This document shows, piece by piece, positions 16,248 through 24,455 of a stretch of DNA of 64,000 bases; position 1 is the stretch's first letter; each line of letters begins with the position of its first letter. Position numbers and translations under genes: made by a program. Origin of the DNA: Curtobacterium sp. MCPF17_052 (GTDB lineage Bacteria > Actinomycetota > Actinomycetes > Actinomycetales > Microbacteriaceae); assembly GCF_003234085.1 (NCBI RefSeq), contig NZ_QKSD01000002.1, forward strand, positions 62,001-126,000. Direction: 5' to 3'. The notes below the pieces were generated by a model that worked only from the letters and a program-made list of their open reading frames with translations, was not told the DNA's origin and did not search any database.

Positions 16248-16805
16248 ATGGAATCGACACTGCACCGCACACGGACCGCCGCCGCTGCGGAGGACCTCAG
16301 CCCGGCCGAGTCCGCGCTCCTGCGGGCGCTGACCGACCGGATCCGGCTCGGTGAGGCGGACGCCGCCCTCACCGACACGGCGGACGTCGACGCCCTGGCG
16401 GAGCGGATGTTGGCCGCCCTGCCGACCGTCAAGCACGAGGCCGATGCGCTGATCGGTCCGTTCTACGACACCGCCTCGTTGGCGAACTGGCGTGGCGTCA
16501 CCCGGCAGGCGATCCACAAGGCCACCCAGAAGCGCGACCTGATCGGGCTGAAGATCGGCGACGGCACCCGGGTGTTCCCCGCGTTCCAGTTCGGCCGCTC
16601 GGGCCAGCCACTGCCGCACCTGCGGCAGGTCCTCGACCTGATCGACCGGGACGGCATCGACCCCTGGGGCAGTGCGCTCTGGCTCAACACCGTCGCGGAC
16701 GAGTTCGGCGGGACGACGGCCGCCGAGGCGCTCCGTGACGGGCGGATCGAACCGGTCCTGAACGCCGCCCGCCGAGCCGCGCACGCCTGGCATGCCGACG
16801 CCTGA
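16248..16805 (+). CDS. antitoxin-like DNA-binding protein partner of RES toxin
   Basis: 185 residues. A central helix-turn-helix-like segment (LANWRGVTRQAIHKATQKRDL) is followed by a short beta wing (LKIGDGTRVFPAFQF) and a C-terminal domain (DPWGSALWLNTVADEFGG) that resembles the toxin-binding region of Xre/MbcA/ParS antitoxins. ATG 16248 has a strong GAGAGGAG ribosome binding site; the upstream in-frame start at 16221 lies inside the operator. It overlaps the toxin gene by 14 bases, so antitoxin is made first. It probably represses its own operon through the GACA-N4-TGTC repeats. Confidence 0.75.
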   Translation: MESTLHRTRTAAAAEDLSPAESALLRALTDRIRLGEADAALTDTADVDALAERMLAALPTVKHEADALIGPFYDTASLANWRGVTRQAIHKATQKRDLIGLKIGDGTRVFPAFQFGRSGQPLPHLRQVLDLIDRDGIDPWGSALWLNTVADEFGGTTAAEALRDGRIEPVLNAARRAAHAWHADA

Positions 16806-17472
16806 GCGGGAACCGGCGCGGACCGACGTCGCCCAGCAGGGACCGGCGGACGACCTCGACCTCACGGACTTCCCGGCCACCGAGTCCCGCGGCACCACCT
16901 TCTACCGGGCCAAGCGGCACGACCGCGGCGCCTGGTGGTTCGCATCGACGCCGGCCGACGCCGACGGGGTGGACGGCGGTCGGTTCGACCTCGCCGAGCC
17001 GCGCGGCACCTGCTACTGGGCGGACTCGGTCGAGGTGGCCGTGCGGGAACGGCTCGCGCACCACACGCTGCACACGAACACCGTGTTCGCTGCCCGGGCG
17101 CGCGAGATGGTCGTCGTCGCGGCGCGGGCCTCCCGCGGCCGACGCTTCGCCGACGTGACCGACGCGGCGGCGGTCCGCTTCGGCGTCGGTGCCGAGCTGC
17201 AGACGATGGGCGACTACCGCGTGCCGCAGGCCTGGGCGCGAGCGTTCGACGCAGCGGGGTTCGCGGGGGTCCGCTCCAGCACCCGGTTCACCAGCGCCGC
17301 CGCGGCGAACGCGTGGGCGGTCTTCGGCGACGCGGGCGTCCCCCGGAAGCCACGACCCGAGCGGGTGCACCGTGACGGCATCGCGGCCTGTCGGGAGTCC
17401 GGCATCCGGGTGCTCGAGGACGGCTCGCAGGCCGGGCCCGAGCGGTTCACGATCGTCACGCCGCCGCGCTGA
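16792..17472 (+). CDS. RES domain toxin (NAD-targeting)
   Basis: 226 residues with the RES fold: TTFYRAK at about residue 35, the RFDLAEPRGTCYWADSVEVA block, ERL soon after, and the Arg-Ser-Ser pattern VRSSTRFTS. RES toxins such as MbcT and the Pseudomonas RES toxin degrade or phosphorolyse NAD+ when free of antitoxin. The N-terminal 30 residues are a disordered extension. ATG 16792 overlaps the antitoxin end. The pair is a type II toxin-antitoxin system; whether the toxin is active cannot be read from sequence. Confidence 0.82.
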   Translation: MPTPEREPARTDVAQQGPADDLDLTDFPATESRGTTFYRAKRHDRGAWWFASTPADADGVDGGRFDLAEPRGTCYWADSVEVAVRERLAHHTLHTNTVFAARAREMVVVAARASRGRRFADVTDAAAVRFGVGAELQTMGDYRVPQAWARAFDAAGFAGVRSSTRFTSAAAANAWAVFGDAGVPRKPRPERVHRDGIAACRESGIRVLEDGSQAGPERFTIVTPPR

Positions 17473-17541
17473 GGGACCCGGCCCCGACGCCCTGGCTGGA
17501 TCGGTCCCGCTGCTGTCGGTGGCTCGTCCTACCGTGCGGTC

Positions 17542-18522
17542 GTGGCCGAACCAGTGGATGCGTGGTGGCGCCGGCGGCAGTGGTCGCGCGGTGTCCCGGT
17601 GCCGTACGCCGTGGGCGAGTTCCGTGCGGAGTGGGCGTCATGGCCCGTCCTGGTGCGGCAGTACCACCCCGACTGGAACGCCGGCGTCGTCCTCACCCAG
17701 ATCCCGCCGGCCGCCGACGTCCTGCTGACGTGGGAGTGCGACGTCGGACACGTCTTCGTCGCCACCCCCGGCGAGCAGCGGTCTCGACCCGGCCGTGAGC
17801 GGCGCCGGTCGGTGTGGTGCCCGGAGTGCGCCGTGCTCGCCCAGCCGCAGCGCTGGCCGGTGCTGCCCGAGGACTGGCCGAGCGCCGTCCCGGTGCCGCA
17901 GCGAGCCGTCCGTTCCACCGGGCGCCAGACCCTCCCGGCCGCGCCCGCACGGGGCCTGCCCGGCGGAGCGGTCGCGTCGTCCCGGCGCACCACGTCCCGC
18001 CCGCGCACCGGCGGCACCGGCGTCCGCGGCCGTGGCACCCGGACGACCGCGCCCCGGACGATCTGTCCGAAGACCCCGCGGCTGCCGTCGGGGGAGTCGT
18101 TCGTCAGCCAGTGCGCGCCGGCGCCGGCGTCCGCGGTCGAGGCCGAGCTCCGGGCCGGGCTGCGCGAGCGCCTCGACCTCACGTTCGAGCACACCGCGAT
18201 CCGCCTCGACCGGCCGTTCCACGACCACGTCGAGGTCTGGCCGGACATCATCCTGCCGGAGCTCCGCGTCGCGATCGAGTACGACTCCACCGGTCGACAC
18301 GGGCTCGAACACGTCGGCTCCCGCGAGGAGTCGGACCGCCGGAAGGACCGCGCCACCCGGGCCGTCGGGTGGGAGGTCGTCCGGATCCGCACCGGACGCC
18401 TGCCCGTCCTGGGGCCGTGGGACCTGCAGGAGTCCGGGGTGTCCGGACGGACGATCGACCGGCTCGTGGACGTCCTGCGCGAGATCCGCGGCCCGCTGTT
18501 CGTCGACGCCTACGCCCGCTGA
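17542..18522 (+). CDS. zinc-finger and PD-(D/E)XK (DUF559/VSR-like) nuclease-fold protein
   Basis: 326 residues. Residues 60-95 hold a treble-clef-like zinc site (WECDVGHVF then WCPEC). A basic Thr/Pro/Arg-rich linker of about 70 residues follows. The C-terminal domain has the DUF559/VSR pattern: PDIILPELRVAIEYDS, a following His, an SDRRKD basic helix, then GWEVVRIRTG. This suggests a single-strand or very-short-patch type endonuclease, but no target is known. GTG 17542 has a TACCGT hexamer at 17530-17535, six bases upstream (leaderless). It is not part of the RES operon. Confidence 0.72.
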   Translation: MAEPVDAWWRRRQWSRGVPVPYAVGEFRAEWASWPVLVRQYHPDWNAGVVLTQIPPAADVLLTWECDVGHVFVATPGEQRSRPGRERRRSVWCPECAVLAQPQRWPVLPEDWPSAVPVPQRAVRSTGRQTLPAAPARGLPGGAVASSRRTTSRPRTGGTGVRGRGTRTTAPRTICPKTPRLPSGESFVSQCAPAPASAVEAELRAGLRERLDLTFEHTAIRLDRPFHDHVEVWPDIILPELRVAIEYDSTGRHGLEHVGSREESDRRKDRATRAVGWEVVRIRTGRLPVLGPWDLQESGVSGRTIDRLVDVLREIRGPLFVDAYAR

Positions 18523-18551
18523 CGGCCGCGGCCGACACCGGCCGCCGGCGC

Positions 18552-19127
18552 TCAGGACCGGAGCGCCAGCGCCTCGCTCACCCACCGCGTGTGCAGCGCC
18601 CACGGGTCGGGCACGCCGGCGGCGACGACGTCGACGTGCGCCAGGAGCTCCGGCGTCACCCGGAACCACTCCGTGCCCGGGTAGCGGGAGGCGGCGAACT
18701 CCGCGTGCCGCTGCCGTTCGAGGGTGCGATCGCCGCGTTCGAACCCGAGCAGGTCCTGGTGGGCGATCCGGCCGAGCCGTTGCCGCGGGTTCGCCGTCGT
18801 CCCGATCTTGATCCGGTCGCCGGTGTCGTCGCGCATCCGCAGGTAGTAGACGACGTCGACCCGCGGGGCGCCGAGCTCGCCGTCCGGCACGTCGCCGAAG
18901 CGCCACTCGCAGACGGCGCACACCGAGCCGGAGGGGAACCTGATCCCGATCCGTCCGCCGCAGACCAGGCACGGGCCCGGGAGGACGTCGTCCACCCCGA
19001 CGTGCTCGGCCGCGAACTCGGCGACCAGCGTGACGTGTCCGGTGCAGAGCGGCACCGGTGCGTTGGGGGAGCTGTCCGCCCCGCAGCCGGGGACGCAGCA
19101 GCGTGCGACGCTCTCCGACCGGACCAT
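18552..19127 (-). CDS. GIY-YIG (T5orf172/MUG113-like) protein with zinc-binding N-terminus
   Basis: 191 residues. The N-terminal half has Cys pairs (CCVPGC, CLVCGG, CAVC) likely to bind one or two zinc ions. The C-terminal domain matches the T5orf172 branch of GIY-YIG nucleases: VVYYLRM, IKIGTTANPRQRL, the ERQRHAEF helix and GTEWFRVT. Activity is inferred only from the fold. ATG 19127 is used because a TAGCGT hexamer (19140-19135) stands seven bases before it; ATG 19151 would lie upstream of the promoter. It is convergent with the nuclease-like gene at 17542. Confidence 0.75.
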   Translation of the reverse strand: MVRSESVARCCVPGCGADSSPNAPVPLCTGHVTLVAEFAAEHVGVDDVLPGPCLVCGGRIGIRFPSGSVCAVCEWRFGDVPDGELGAPRVDVVYYLRMRDDTGDRIKIGTTANPRQRLGRIAHQDLLGFERGDRTLERQRHAEFAASRYPGTEWFRVTPELLAHVDVVAAGVPDPWALHTRWVSEALALRS

Positions 19128-19164
19128 GGGCGGAACGCTACCGACGGCCACCGACGACCCCGGC

Positions 19165-20010
19165 TCAGTCCGCGAAGACCACGCCGATCGGTTCGCGCTT
19201 CTCTTCCTGGAACCGGTCCTCGGCGCGGCCGAGCGCCCAGTACGCGGACAGCGACAGGTCGGCCTTCTCGAGACCCCAGTCGTCCTGCAGCACCCGCCGG
19301 ATCGCCTTGATCGCGGCCCGCTCGCCGTGCGCGAAGACGCTCACCGGCCGGGAGGCACGGGGCAGCTCGCGGGTCGCCGCCAGCAGCAGCGTGCCCGGCT
19401 CCGCATCCGCCGCGTCGCGGTGCAGCCAGCGCAGCTCGACGCCGGCCGGGTGCACGAGCGGCTGCTCGTCTGCGGGGCCGGCCACCTCGACCAGGGCGAC
19501 GCCCGTCGCGGTGGGGCCCATGGCCTCCAGGGCGGCACCGATCGCGGGCAGGGCGCTGTCGTCACCGAGCAGCACGTGGGTGACCTCCGGGTCCTCGGAG
19601 GGGGCCCAGCCACCGCCGGGGCCCGACAGGGCGATGCGGTCGCCCGGCTGGGCCGCGGCGGCCCAGGGTCCGGCGAGCCCGTCGGTGCCGTGCACGACGA
19701 AGTCGACCGCGATGGTCCGGGCGACGGTGTCGACGGCTCGCACGGTGTAGGTACGGCGGGCCGGCAGGTCGGACTTCGCCGTCGTCGCGCGGAGCACCTC
19801 GAGGTCGAACGGCGGTTCCAGGCCGGAGCCGGGCTGCGGGAGCATGAGCTTGACGTACTTGTCGGTGGTCGCCAGGCGCTCCGGGTCGGCGTGCTCGAGG
19901 AAGGCGTCGTACCCGGGGCCCCCGAGGTGGACGCGGACCATGTGCGGGCTGAGGCGCTCGGCGCGGTCGACGACCAGGACGTGCTGCGGGCGGTTCGGCT
20001 TGGGGCTCAT
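19165..20010 (-). CDS. siderophore-interacting protein (FAD-dependent ferric reductase family)
   Basis: 281 residues of the SIP/ViuB family. The FAD-binding beta-barrel has the motif RRTYTVRAVD (about residue 85); a C-terminal SIP domain follows with WALGRAEDRF near the end. These enzymes release iron from ferric siderophores with NAD(P)H in the cytoplasm. ATG 20010 has the ribosome binding site AAAGGAGG. The gene is divergent from heme oxygenase across a DtxR/IdeR-type box, which indicates derepression under low iron. Confidence 0.9.
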   Translation of the reverse strand: MSPKPNRPQHVLVVDRAERLSPHMVRVHLGGPGYDAFLEHADPERLATTDKYVKLMLPQPGSGLEPPFDLEVLRATTAKSDLPARRTYTVRAVDTVARTIAVDFVVHGTDGLAGPWAAAAQPGDRIALSGPGGGWAPSEDPEVTHVLLGDDSALPAIGAALEAMGPTATGVALVEVAGPADEQPLVHPAGVELRWLHRDAADAEPGTLLLAATRELPRASRPVSVFAHGERAAIKAIRRVLQDDWGLEKADLSLSAYWALGRAEDRFQEEKREPIGVVFAD

Positions 20011-20068
20011 CGTCGGACGAGCCTCCTTTCCTGCATCTTCCCGTCGGAGGGTGACGACGGACACCTCG

Positions 20069-20087
20069 TGAGGTTAGCCTCACCTCA
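20069..20087. promoter_or_regulatory. DtxR/IdeR-type iron box
   Basis: TGAGGTTAGCCTCACCTCA is a near-palindrome that matches the core of the iron-box consensus (AGGTTAGSCTAACCT) at all but one position. It includes the TAGCCT -10 hexamer of the heme oxygenase gene (20075-20080), so iron-loaded repressor would block both divergent genes. Confidence 0.75.
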
Positions 20088-20755
20088 TGAGCACGAACGT
20101 CGTCCCGTTCTCCGAGGCCCTGCGGGTCCGGACGCGGCGCTCGCACGGGGTCTCGGCCGGCCACGGCTTCATGCACGACCTGGTCGAGGGGCGGTGTGAC
20201 GTCGCCGACTACGCGACGCTCCTGGGGCAGTACGCCTTCGTGTACGACGCGCTCGAGTGCGCCGCCGACCGGATGGCGGACCACCCGGTCGCCGCCCCGT
20301 TCGTGACCAGCCGGCTCACCCGCATGCCGGGCATCCGCGCCGACCTGGAGTACCTGGTCGGGCCGGACTGGGACGAGCTGCTCACCCCCCTGCCGGCGAC
20401 GACGGCGTACGTCCGACGGCTCAACGAGGTCGCCGCGACCTGGCCCGGCGGGTTCGTCGCCCACCACTACACGCGCTACCTCGGGGACCTGACCGGCGGC
20501 CACGCCCTCGGACGCCTGCTCGCCGACCAGTTCGGCTTCGAGACCAACGGCGTGTTGCTCTGGATCTTCGACCAGGTCGCCGACCCGGCCGCGTTCACCG
20601 ACACGTACCGGGCGGAGCTCGACGCGGCCCCGTGGAGCGACGACGAGCGGGAGCGGGTGATCGCCGAGGTCGAGCTGGCCTACCGTCTCGACGCCGGGCT
20701 CCTCGCGGCCGTGGACCGGATGCGCCTCCCGTCCGCCCTGGCCGACCCGGCCTGA
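20087..20755 (+). CDS. hmuO: biliverdin-producing heme oxygenase
   Basis: 222 residues, the usual length of HmuO-type enzymes. His20 (RRSHGVSAGHGFM) is the likely proximal haem ligand, and the distal helix is RYLGDLTGGHALGRL with the flexible glycines. It converts haem to biliverdin, Fe2+ and CO in the cytoplasm. The ATG lies six bases after the TAGCCT hexamer, inside the iron box, so the transcript is leaderless and iron controlled. The pairing with a siderophore-interacting reductase fits iron scavenging from both haem and siderophores. Confidence 0.92.
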   Translation: MSTNVVPFSEALRVRTRRSHGVSAGHGFMHDLVEGRCDVADYATLLGQYAFVYDALECAADRMADHPVAAPFVTSRLTRMPGIRADLEYLVGPDWDELLTPLPATTAYVRRLNEVAATWPGGFVAHHYTRYLGDLTGGHALGRLLADQFGFETNGVLLWIFDQVADPAAFTDTYRAELDAAPWSDDERERVIAEVELAYRLDAGLLAAVDRMRLPSALADPA

Positions 20756-20865
20756 GCGACGGGCGCGTCCGACCGGGCCGTCCGGACGGTCGTCGTCACG
20801 TGGCGTCGGCGCCCGGTACGCTGCTGCCACGCCGGGACAGCCCGGACCGACCCGGGAAGGACGAG

Positions 20866-23523
20866 ATGACGGCGATCGACGGTTCGACGCGCTTCGGACG
20901 CGCGCGTGACGACGTCAGCGGAGCGGTCGACAGTGACCTGCGCGCTGACGTGCGGTACCTCGGCAACCTGCTCGGACGGGTGCTCCGCGAGACCGGTGGC
21001 GACGACCTGCTGCGGGACGTCGAGGCGCTCCGCCAGGCGGTCATCGACGCGTACGAGGGCACCGACGAAGACGGCGCCACCCGCGCCGAAGCGGTCGTCT
21101 CCACGTTCTCCGCCGAGCGCGCGGAAGAGGTCGCCCGGGCCTTCACCTCGTACTTCCACCTGGTCAACCTCGCCGAGGAGCACCACCGGGTCCGGGTGCT
21201 CCGTGCCCGCGGCGACGACGGCGGTCAACCGGGTGACTCGTTCCCCGCGACCTTCGTCGAGCTCGTCGAGCAGGTCGGCGCCGACGAAGCCGCTGCCCGT
21301 CTCGAAGGCCTGCGCTTCCACCCGGTCCTCACCGCGCACCCGACCGAGGCCCGCCGTCGTGCGGTGACCACGGGTGTCCGGCGCATCACCGACCTCATCG
21401 ACGAGCGCGACCGCACGAAGAACGCGACCGCCCGTGCCGAGAACGAGCGTCGTCTCCTCGAGGAGATCGCCACGCTGCTCCGCACCTCCCCGCTCCGCAC
21501 CACCCGGCCGACCCCGCTCGACGAGGTCCGCACCGCGATGAGCGTGTTCGACCAGACCCTGTTCGAGATCGTGCCGCAGGTGTACCGGCTGCTCGACGAC
21601 CGCCTGCAGGGTGACGACGCCGGCCGCGCCCCGGTGCAGGCCCCGGCGTTCGTGCGCTTCGGCACGTGGATCGGTGGGGACCGCGACGGCAACCCGCACG
21701 TCACCGCCGACGTCACCCGCCAGGCCGCCGAGATCGCCGCGGAGCACATCCTGCTCGGGCTGGCCCGGGCCGCCACCCGCATCGGCAGCGCCCTGACGCT
21801 CGACGCCGACCACACCCCGGGAGACGCCGGGCTCACCGCGCTGGTCGCGGCGCAGGAGGCGCTCGACCCGGACGTCGCCGAGCGCATCGGCATCCGCGCC
21901 CCCACCGAGACCCACCGTCGGGCGCTGCTGTTCATCGCCGCCCGCATCGACGCCACCCGCCGCGACGACCGACCGCTGGCGTACGGCGGCCCGGACGAGT
22001 TGCTCGCCGACCTGCATGTCGTGCAGGCCTCGCTGACCGCCGCCGGGGCCCTGCGTGCCGCGAACGGTGAGTTGCAGAACCTGGTCTGGCAGGTCGAGAC
22101 CTTCGGGTTCCACCTGGCCGAGCTCGAGATCCGTCAGCACTCCCAGGTGCACCGCACGGCCCTCGCCGAGATCCGCGCCGGGGGAGACCTGAGTGCGATG
22201 ACCGAAGAGGTCCTCGCCGTCTTCCGCACCATCGCCGACCTGCAGCACCGCTACGGCGTCCGCTCGGCCAGCCGGTACATCGTCTCGTTCACCCAGTCCG
22301 CCGAGGACCTGGCGAACGTCCACGAACTGGCCGTCGCGGCACTCGGGTCGGTCGAGGCCGCTCCGGTGCTCGACGTCATCCCGCTGTTCGAGACCTTCGC
22401 CGACCTGCACGCCAGCGTCGACATCCTGGACGAGGCCGTCCGCACCGAGCCGTTCCAGCGTCGTCTGGCCGCGACCGGGCACCGGCTCGAGGTCATGCTC
22501 GGCTACTCGGACTCCTCGAAGGACGTCGGGCCGGTGTCGGCCAACCTGGCGCTGTACGACGCCCAGGCGCGGATCGCGTCCTGGGCGACGGAGCACGACG
22601 TCGAGCTGACGCTGTTCCACGGCCGCGGGGGGTCGCTCGGTCGTGGCGGCGGCCCGGCGAACGAGGCTGTGCTCGCGCAGCCGCCCGGGTCGATCGACGG
22701 CCGCCTGAAGCTCACCGAGCAGGGTGAGGTGATCTTCGCGCAGTACGGCGACCAGGACATCGCCGCCCGGCACCTCGAGCAGATGGCCTCGGCCACGCTG
22801 TTCGCGTCCTCGCCGTCGAATGAGTCCCGTACCGCTGCCGCCGCCGAGCGCTTCGCCGACCTGGCGCAGCAGCTCGACGACGTCTCCCGCGCCGCCTTCT
22901 ACGACCTCGTGAAGGCCGACGGCTTCGCACCGTGGTTCGCCCGTGTCACGCCGATGGAGGAACTCGGGCTCCTGCCGCTCGGGTCCCGCCCGGCCCGTCG
23001 TGGTCTCAGCGTCGAGTCGCTCGAGGACCTCCGGGCGATCCCGTGGGTGTTCTCGTGGACGCAGGCCCGCATCAACCTCGCAGGCTGGTACGGCCTGGGC
23101 TCCGCGCTGGAGGCGGTCGGCGACCTCGACCTGCTCCGCACGGCAGCCGCCGAGTGGCCGCTGTTCACCGCGCTGGTCAAGAACGTCGAGATGTCGCTCG
23201 CGAAGACCGACGTGCAGATCGCGCGGCGGTACCTCGCGCTCGCGGATCGCGGTGACTTCGGCCAGAAGGTCCTGGACGAGATGGACCGGACCCGCTCGTG
23301 GGTGCTGCGGATCAGCGGCGCCGAGGACGTGCTCGAGGACCGACCGGTGCTCGCGCGGGCCGTCCGGCTGCGCTCCCCGTACGTCGACGCCCTGTCGCAC
23401 CTGCAGCTGCGGGCACTCCGGGCGATCCGTTCCTCCGGCAGTTCCGACACCACGGACAGCGACCACCGACTGCTCCTGCTGACGGTGAACGGAATCGCCG
23501 CCGGCCTGCAGAACACGGGGTGA
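20866..23523 (+). CDS. ppc: phosphoenolpyruvate carboxylase
   Basis: 885 residues, within the normal range. The catalytic motifs are present: LTAHPTEARRR (His), GYSDSSKDVG, FHGRGGSLGRGGGP, WVFSWTQARINLAGWYGLG, and the C-terminal NGIAAGLQNTG with the conserved terminal Gly. It makes oxaloacetate from PEP and bicarbonate as an anaplerotic step. ATG 20866 has GGGAAGGA upstream; a TACGCT hexamer at 20817-20822 suggests a short leader of about 40 bases. The frame extends open far upstream over the heme oxygenase gene, which is a shadow. Confidence 0.97.
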   Translation: MTAIDGSTRFGRARDDVSGAVDSDLRADVRYLGNLLGRVLRETGGDDLLRDVEALRQAVIDAYEGTDEDGATRAEAVVSTFSAERAEEVARAFTSYFHLVNLAEEHHRVRVLRARGDDGGQPGDSFPATFVELVEQVGADEAAARLEGLRFHPVLTAHPTEARRRAVTTGVRRITDLIDERDRTKNATARAENERRLLEEIATLLRTSPLRTTRPTPLDEVRTAMSVFDQTLFEIVPQVYRLLDDRLQGDDAGRAPVQAPAFVRFGTWIGGDRDGNPHVTADVTRQAAEIAAEHILLGLARAATRIGSALTLDADHTPGDAGLTALVAAQEALDPDVAERIGIRAPTETHRRALLFIAARIDATRRDDRPLAYGGPDELLADLHVVQASLTAAGALRAANGELQNLVWQVETFGFHLAELEIRQHSQVHRTALAEIRAGGDLSAMTEEVLAVFRTIADLQHRYGVRSASRYIVSFTQSAEDLANVHELAVAALGSVEAAPVLDVIPLFETFADLHASVDILDEAVRTEPFQRRLAATGHRLEVMLGYSDSSKDVGPVSANLALYDAQARIASWATEHDVELTLFHGRGGSLGRGGGPANEAVLAQPPGSIDGRLKLTEQGEVIFAQYGDQDIAARHLEQMASATLFASSPSNESRTAAAAERFADLAQQLDDVSRAAFYDLVKADGFAPWFARVTPMEELGLLPLGSRPARRGLSVESLEDLRAIPWVFSWTQARINLAGWYGLGSALEAVGDLDLLRTAAAEWPLFTALVKNVEMSLAKTDVQIARRYLALADRGDFGQKVLDEMDRTRSWVLRISGAEDVLEDRPVLARAVRLRSPYVDALSHLQLRALRAIRSSGSSDTTDSDHRLLLLTVNGIAAGLQNTG

Positions 23524-23631
23524 TCCCCCGGACCGGGGGCACGGACGCCAGCGCGTCCTGTTCCCCCGGTCGCCAGGACCCGTTAGCCTCCGATGAGGCA
23601 CGCGCAGACTCTCGAGGGGGCCCCACACACA

Positions 23632-23970
23632 ATGGACATCGTCGTACACGAAGCCGGCACCGAAGCGGCGGTGCTGGAGTGCTCCGGACGCCTCAACATG
23701 GTGTCGGCACCCGCCTTCCGTGAGACCGTCGCGACGGTCATCGAGGGCGGTCGTCCTCGTGTCGCCGTCGAGCTGTCGCACGTGGAGTTCCTCGACTCCT
23801 CGGGCCTCGGAGCGCTCGTCGGTGCGCTGAAGACCGCCCGCCAGGCGGGTGGTGACCTCCGGATCGCGGCACCGTCCGAGCAGGTCGCGATGGTGCTGAA
23901 GCTGTCGAACATCGACAAGATCCTCCGCAGCTACGCCGACGGCGACGAAGCCGTCCGCGAATGGGTCTGA
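23632..23970 (+). CDS. STAS-domain anti-sigma factor antagonist
   Basis: 112 residues, a single STAS domain of the SpoIIAA/RsbV type. The phosphorylation site is the first Ser in FLDSSGLGALV (about residue 57). When unphosphorylated it would bind and neutralise an anti-sigma kinase. The start ATG 23632 is chosen over 23593 by fit to the family. It overlaps the following anti-sigma kinase gene by ten bases, so the two form a partner-switch pair. No sigma-B/F-type gene is adjacent. Confidence 0.88.
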   Translation: MDIVVHEAGTEAAVLECSGRLNMVSAPAFRETVATVIEGGRPRVAVELSHVEFLDSSGLGALVGALKTARQAGGDLRIAAPSEQVAMVLKLSNIDKILRSYADGDEAVREWV

Positions 23971-24389
23971 CCGGGGCCGTCGTGGGCGAGCACCGGTTGG
24001 ACTTCGCGTCGCCGCCCGACGACGTCTCCTCGGTGCACGACTTCCTCAGCGACGTCTGGACGGCCGAGCCCGCCGTCAGCGTCGAGGACCGGATGGCCCT
24101 CGAACTCGCGATCATCGAACTCGCGTCGAACGTGATCGAGCACGCCACCGCCGGCATCCCGCTCACGTGCTCGTTGACGCTCGCGGTTGCCAGCGACGCA
24201 CTGGAGGCCCGGATCACCGACGACGGCCGCCCCGCGTCCGTCGACGTGGCCGGTGCCACCCTGCCGGACGACATGGCGGAGAGTGGTCGCGGCCTCGCCC
24301 TCGTGCAGATGGTCGTCGACGAACTGCGCTACGACCGACACGGCGACGAGAACCGCTGGACGGTCCGGAAGTCCACCCGCGTGGCGTGA
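23961..24389 (+). CDS. anti-sigma factor serine kinase (RsbW/HATPase_c_2)
   Basis: 142 residues with the Bergerat fold of RsbW/SpoIIAB proteins: the N-box ELASNVIEHA, the G1-like ITDDGRP and the G2 ESGRGLALVQM. It should phosphorylate the upstream STAS protein and hold a sigma factor or other target. The overlap of ten bases with the STAS gene supports co-translation. The target regulator must be encoded elsewhere, or the pair acts on a non-sigma target. Confidence 0.86.
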   Translation: MGLTGAVVGEHRLDFASPPDDVSSVHDFLSDVWTAEPAVSVEDRMALELAIIELASNVIEHATAGIPLTCSLTLAVASDALEARITDDGRPASVDVAGATLPDDMAESGRGLALVQMVVDELRYDRHGDENRWTVRKSTRVA

Positions 24390-24455
24390 GCCGCTTCCCG
24401 CGGCAGGTTCATCCAGATGCATGAAGTTGTCGCGGTGCGTGCCACGATTCCCGGG

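Noticed and set aside
20680..23781. 1033-codon open frame on the minus strand opposite ppc
   Set aside because: It is antisense to a complete PEP carboxylase with all catalytic motifs. The translation is Arg/Gly/Val/Asp-rich with no domain, as expected for the complement of GC-biased codons.
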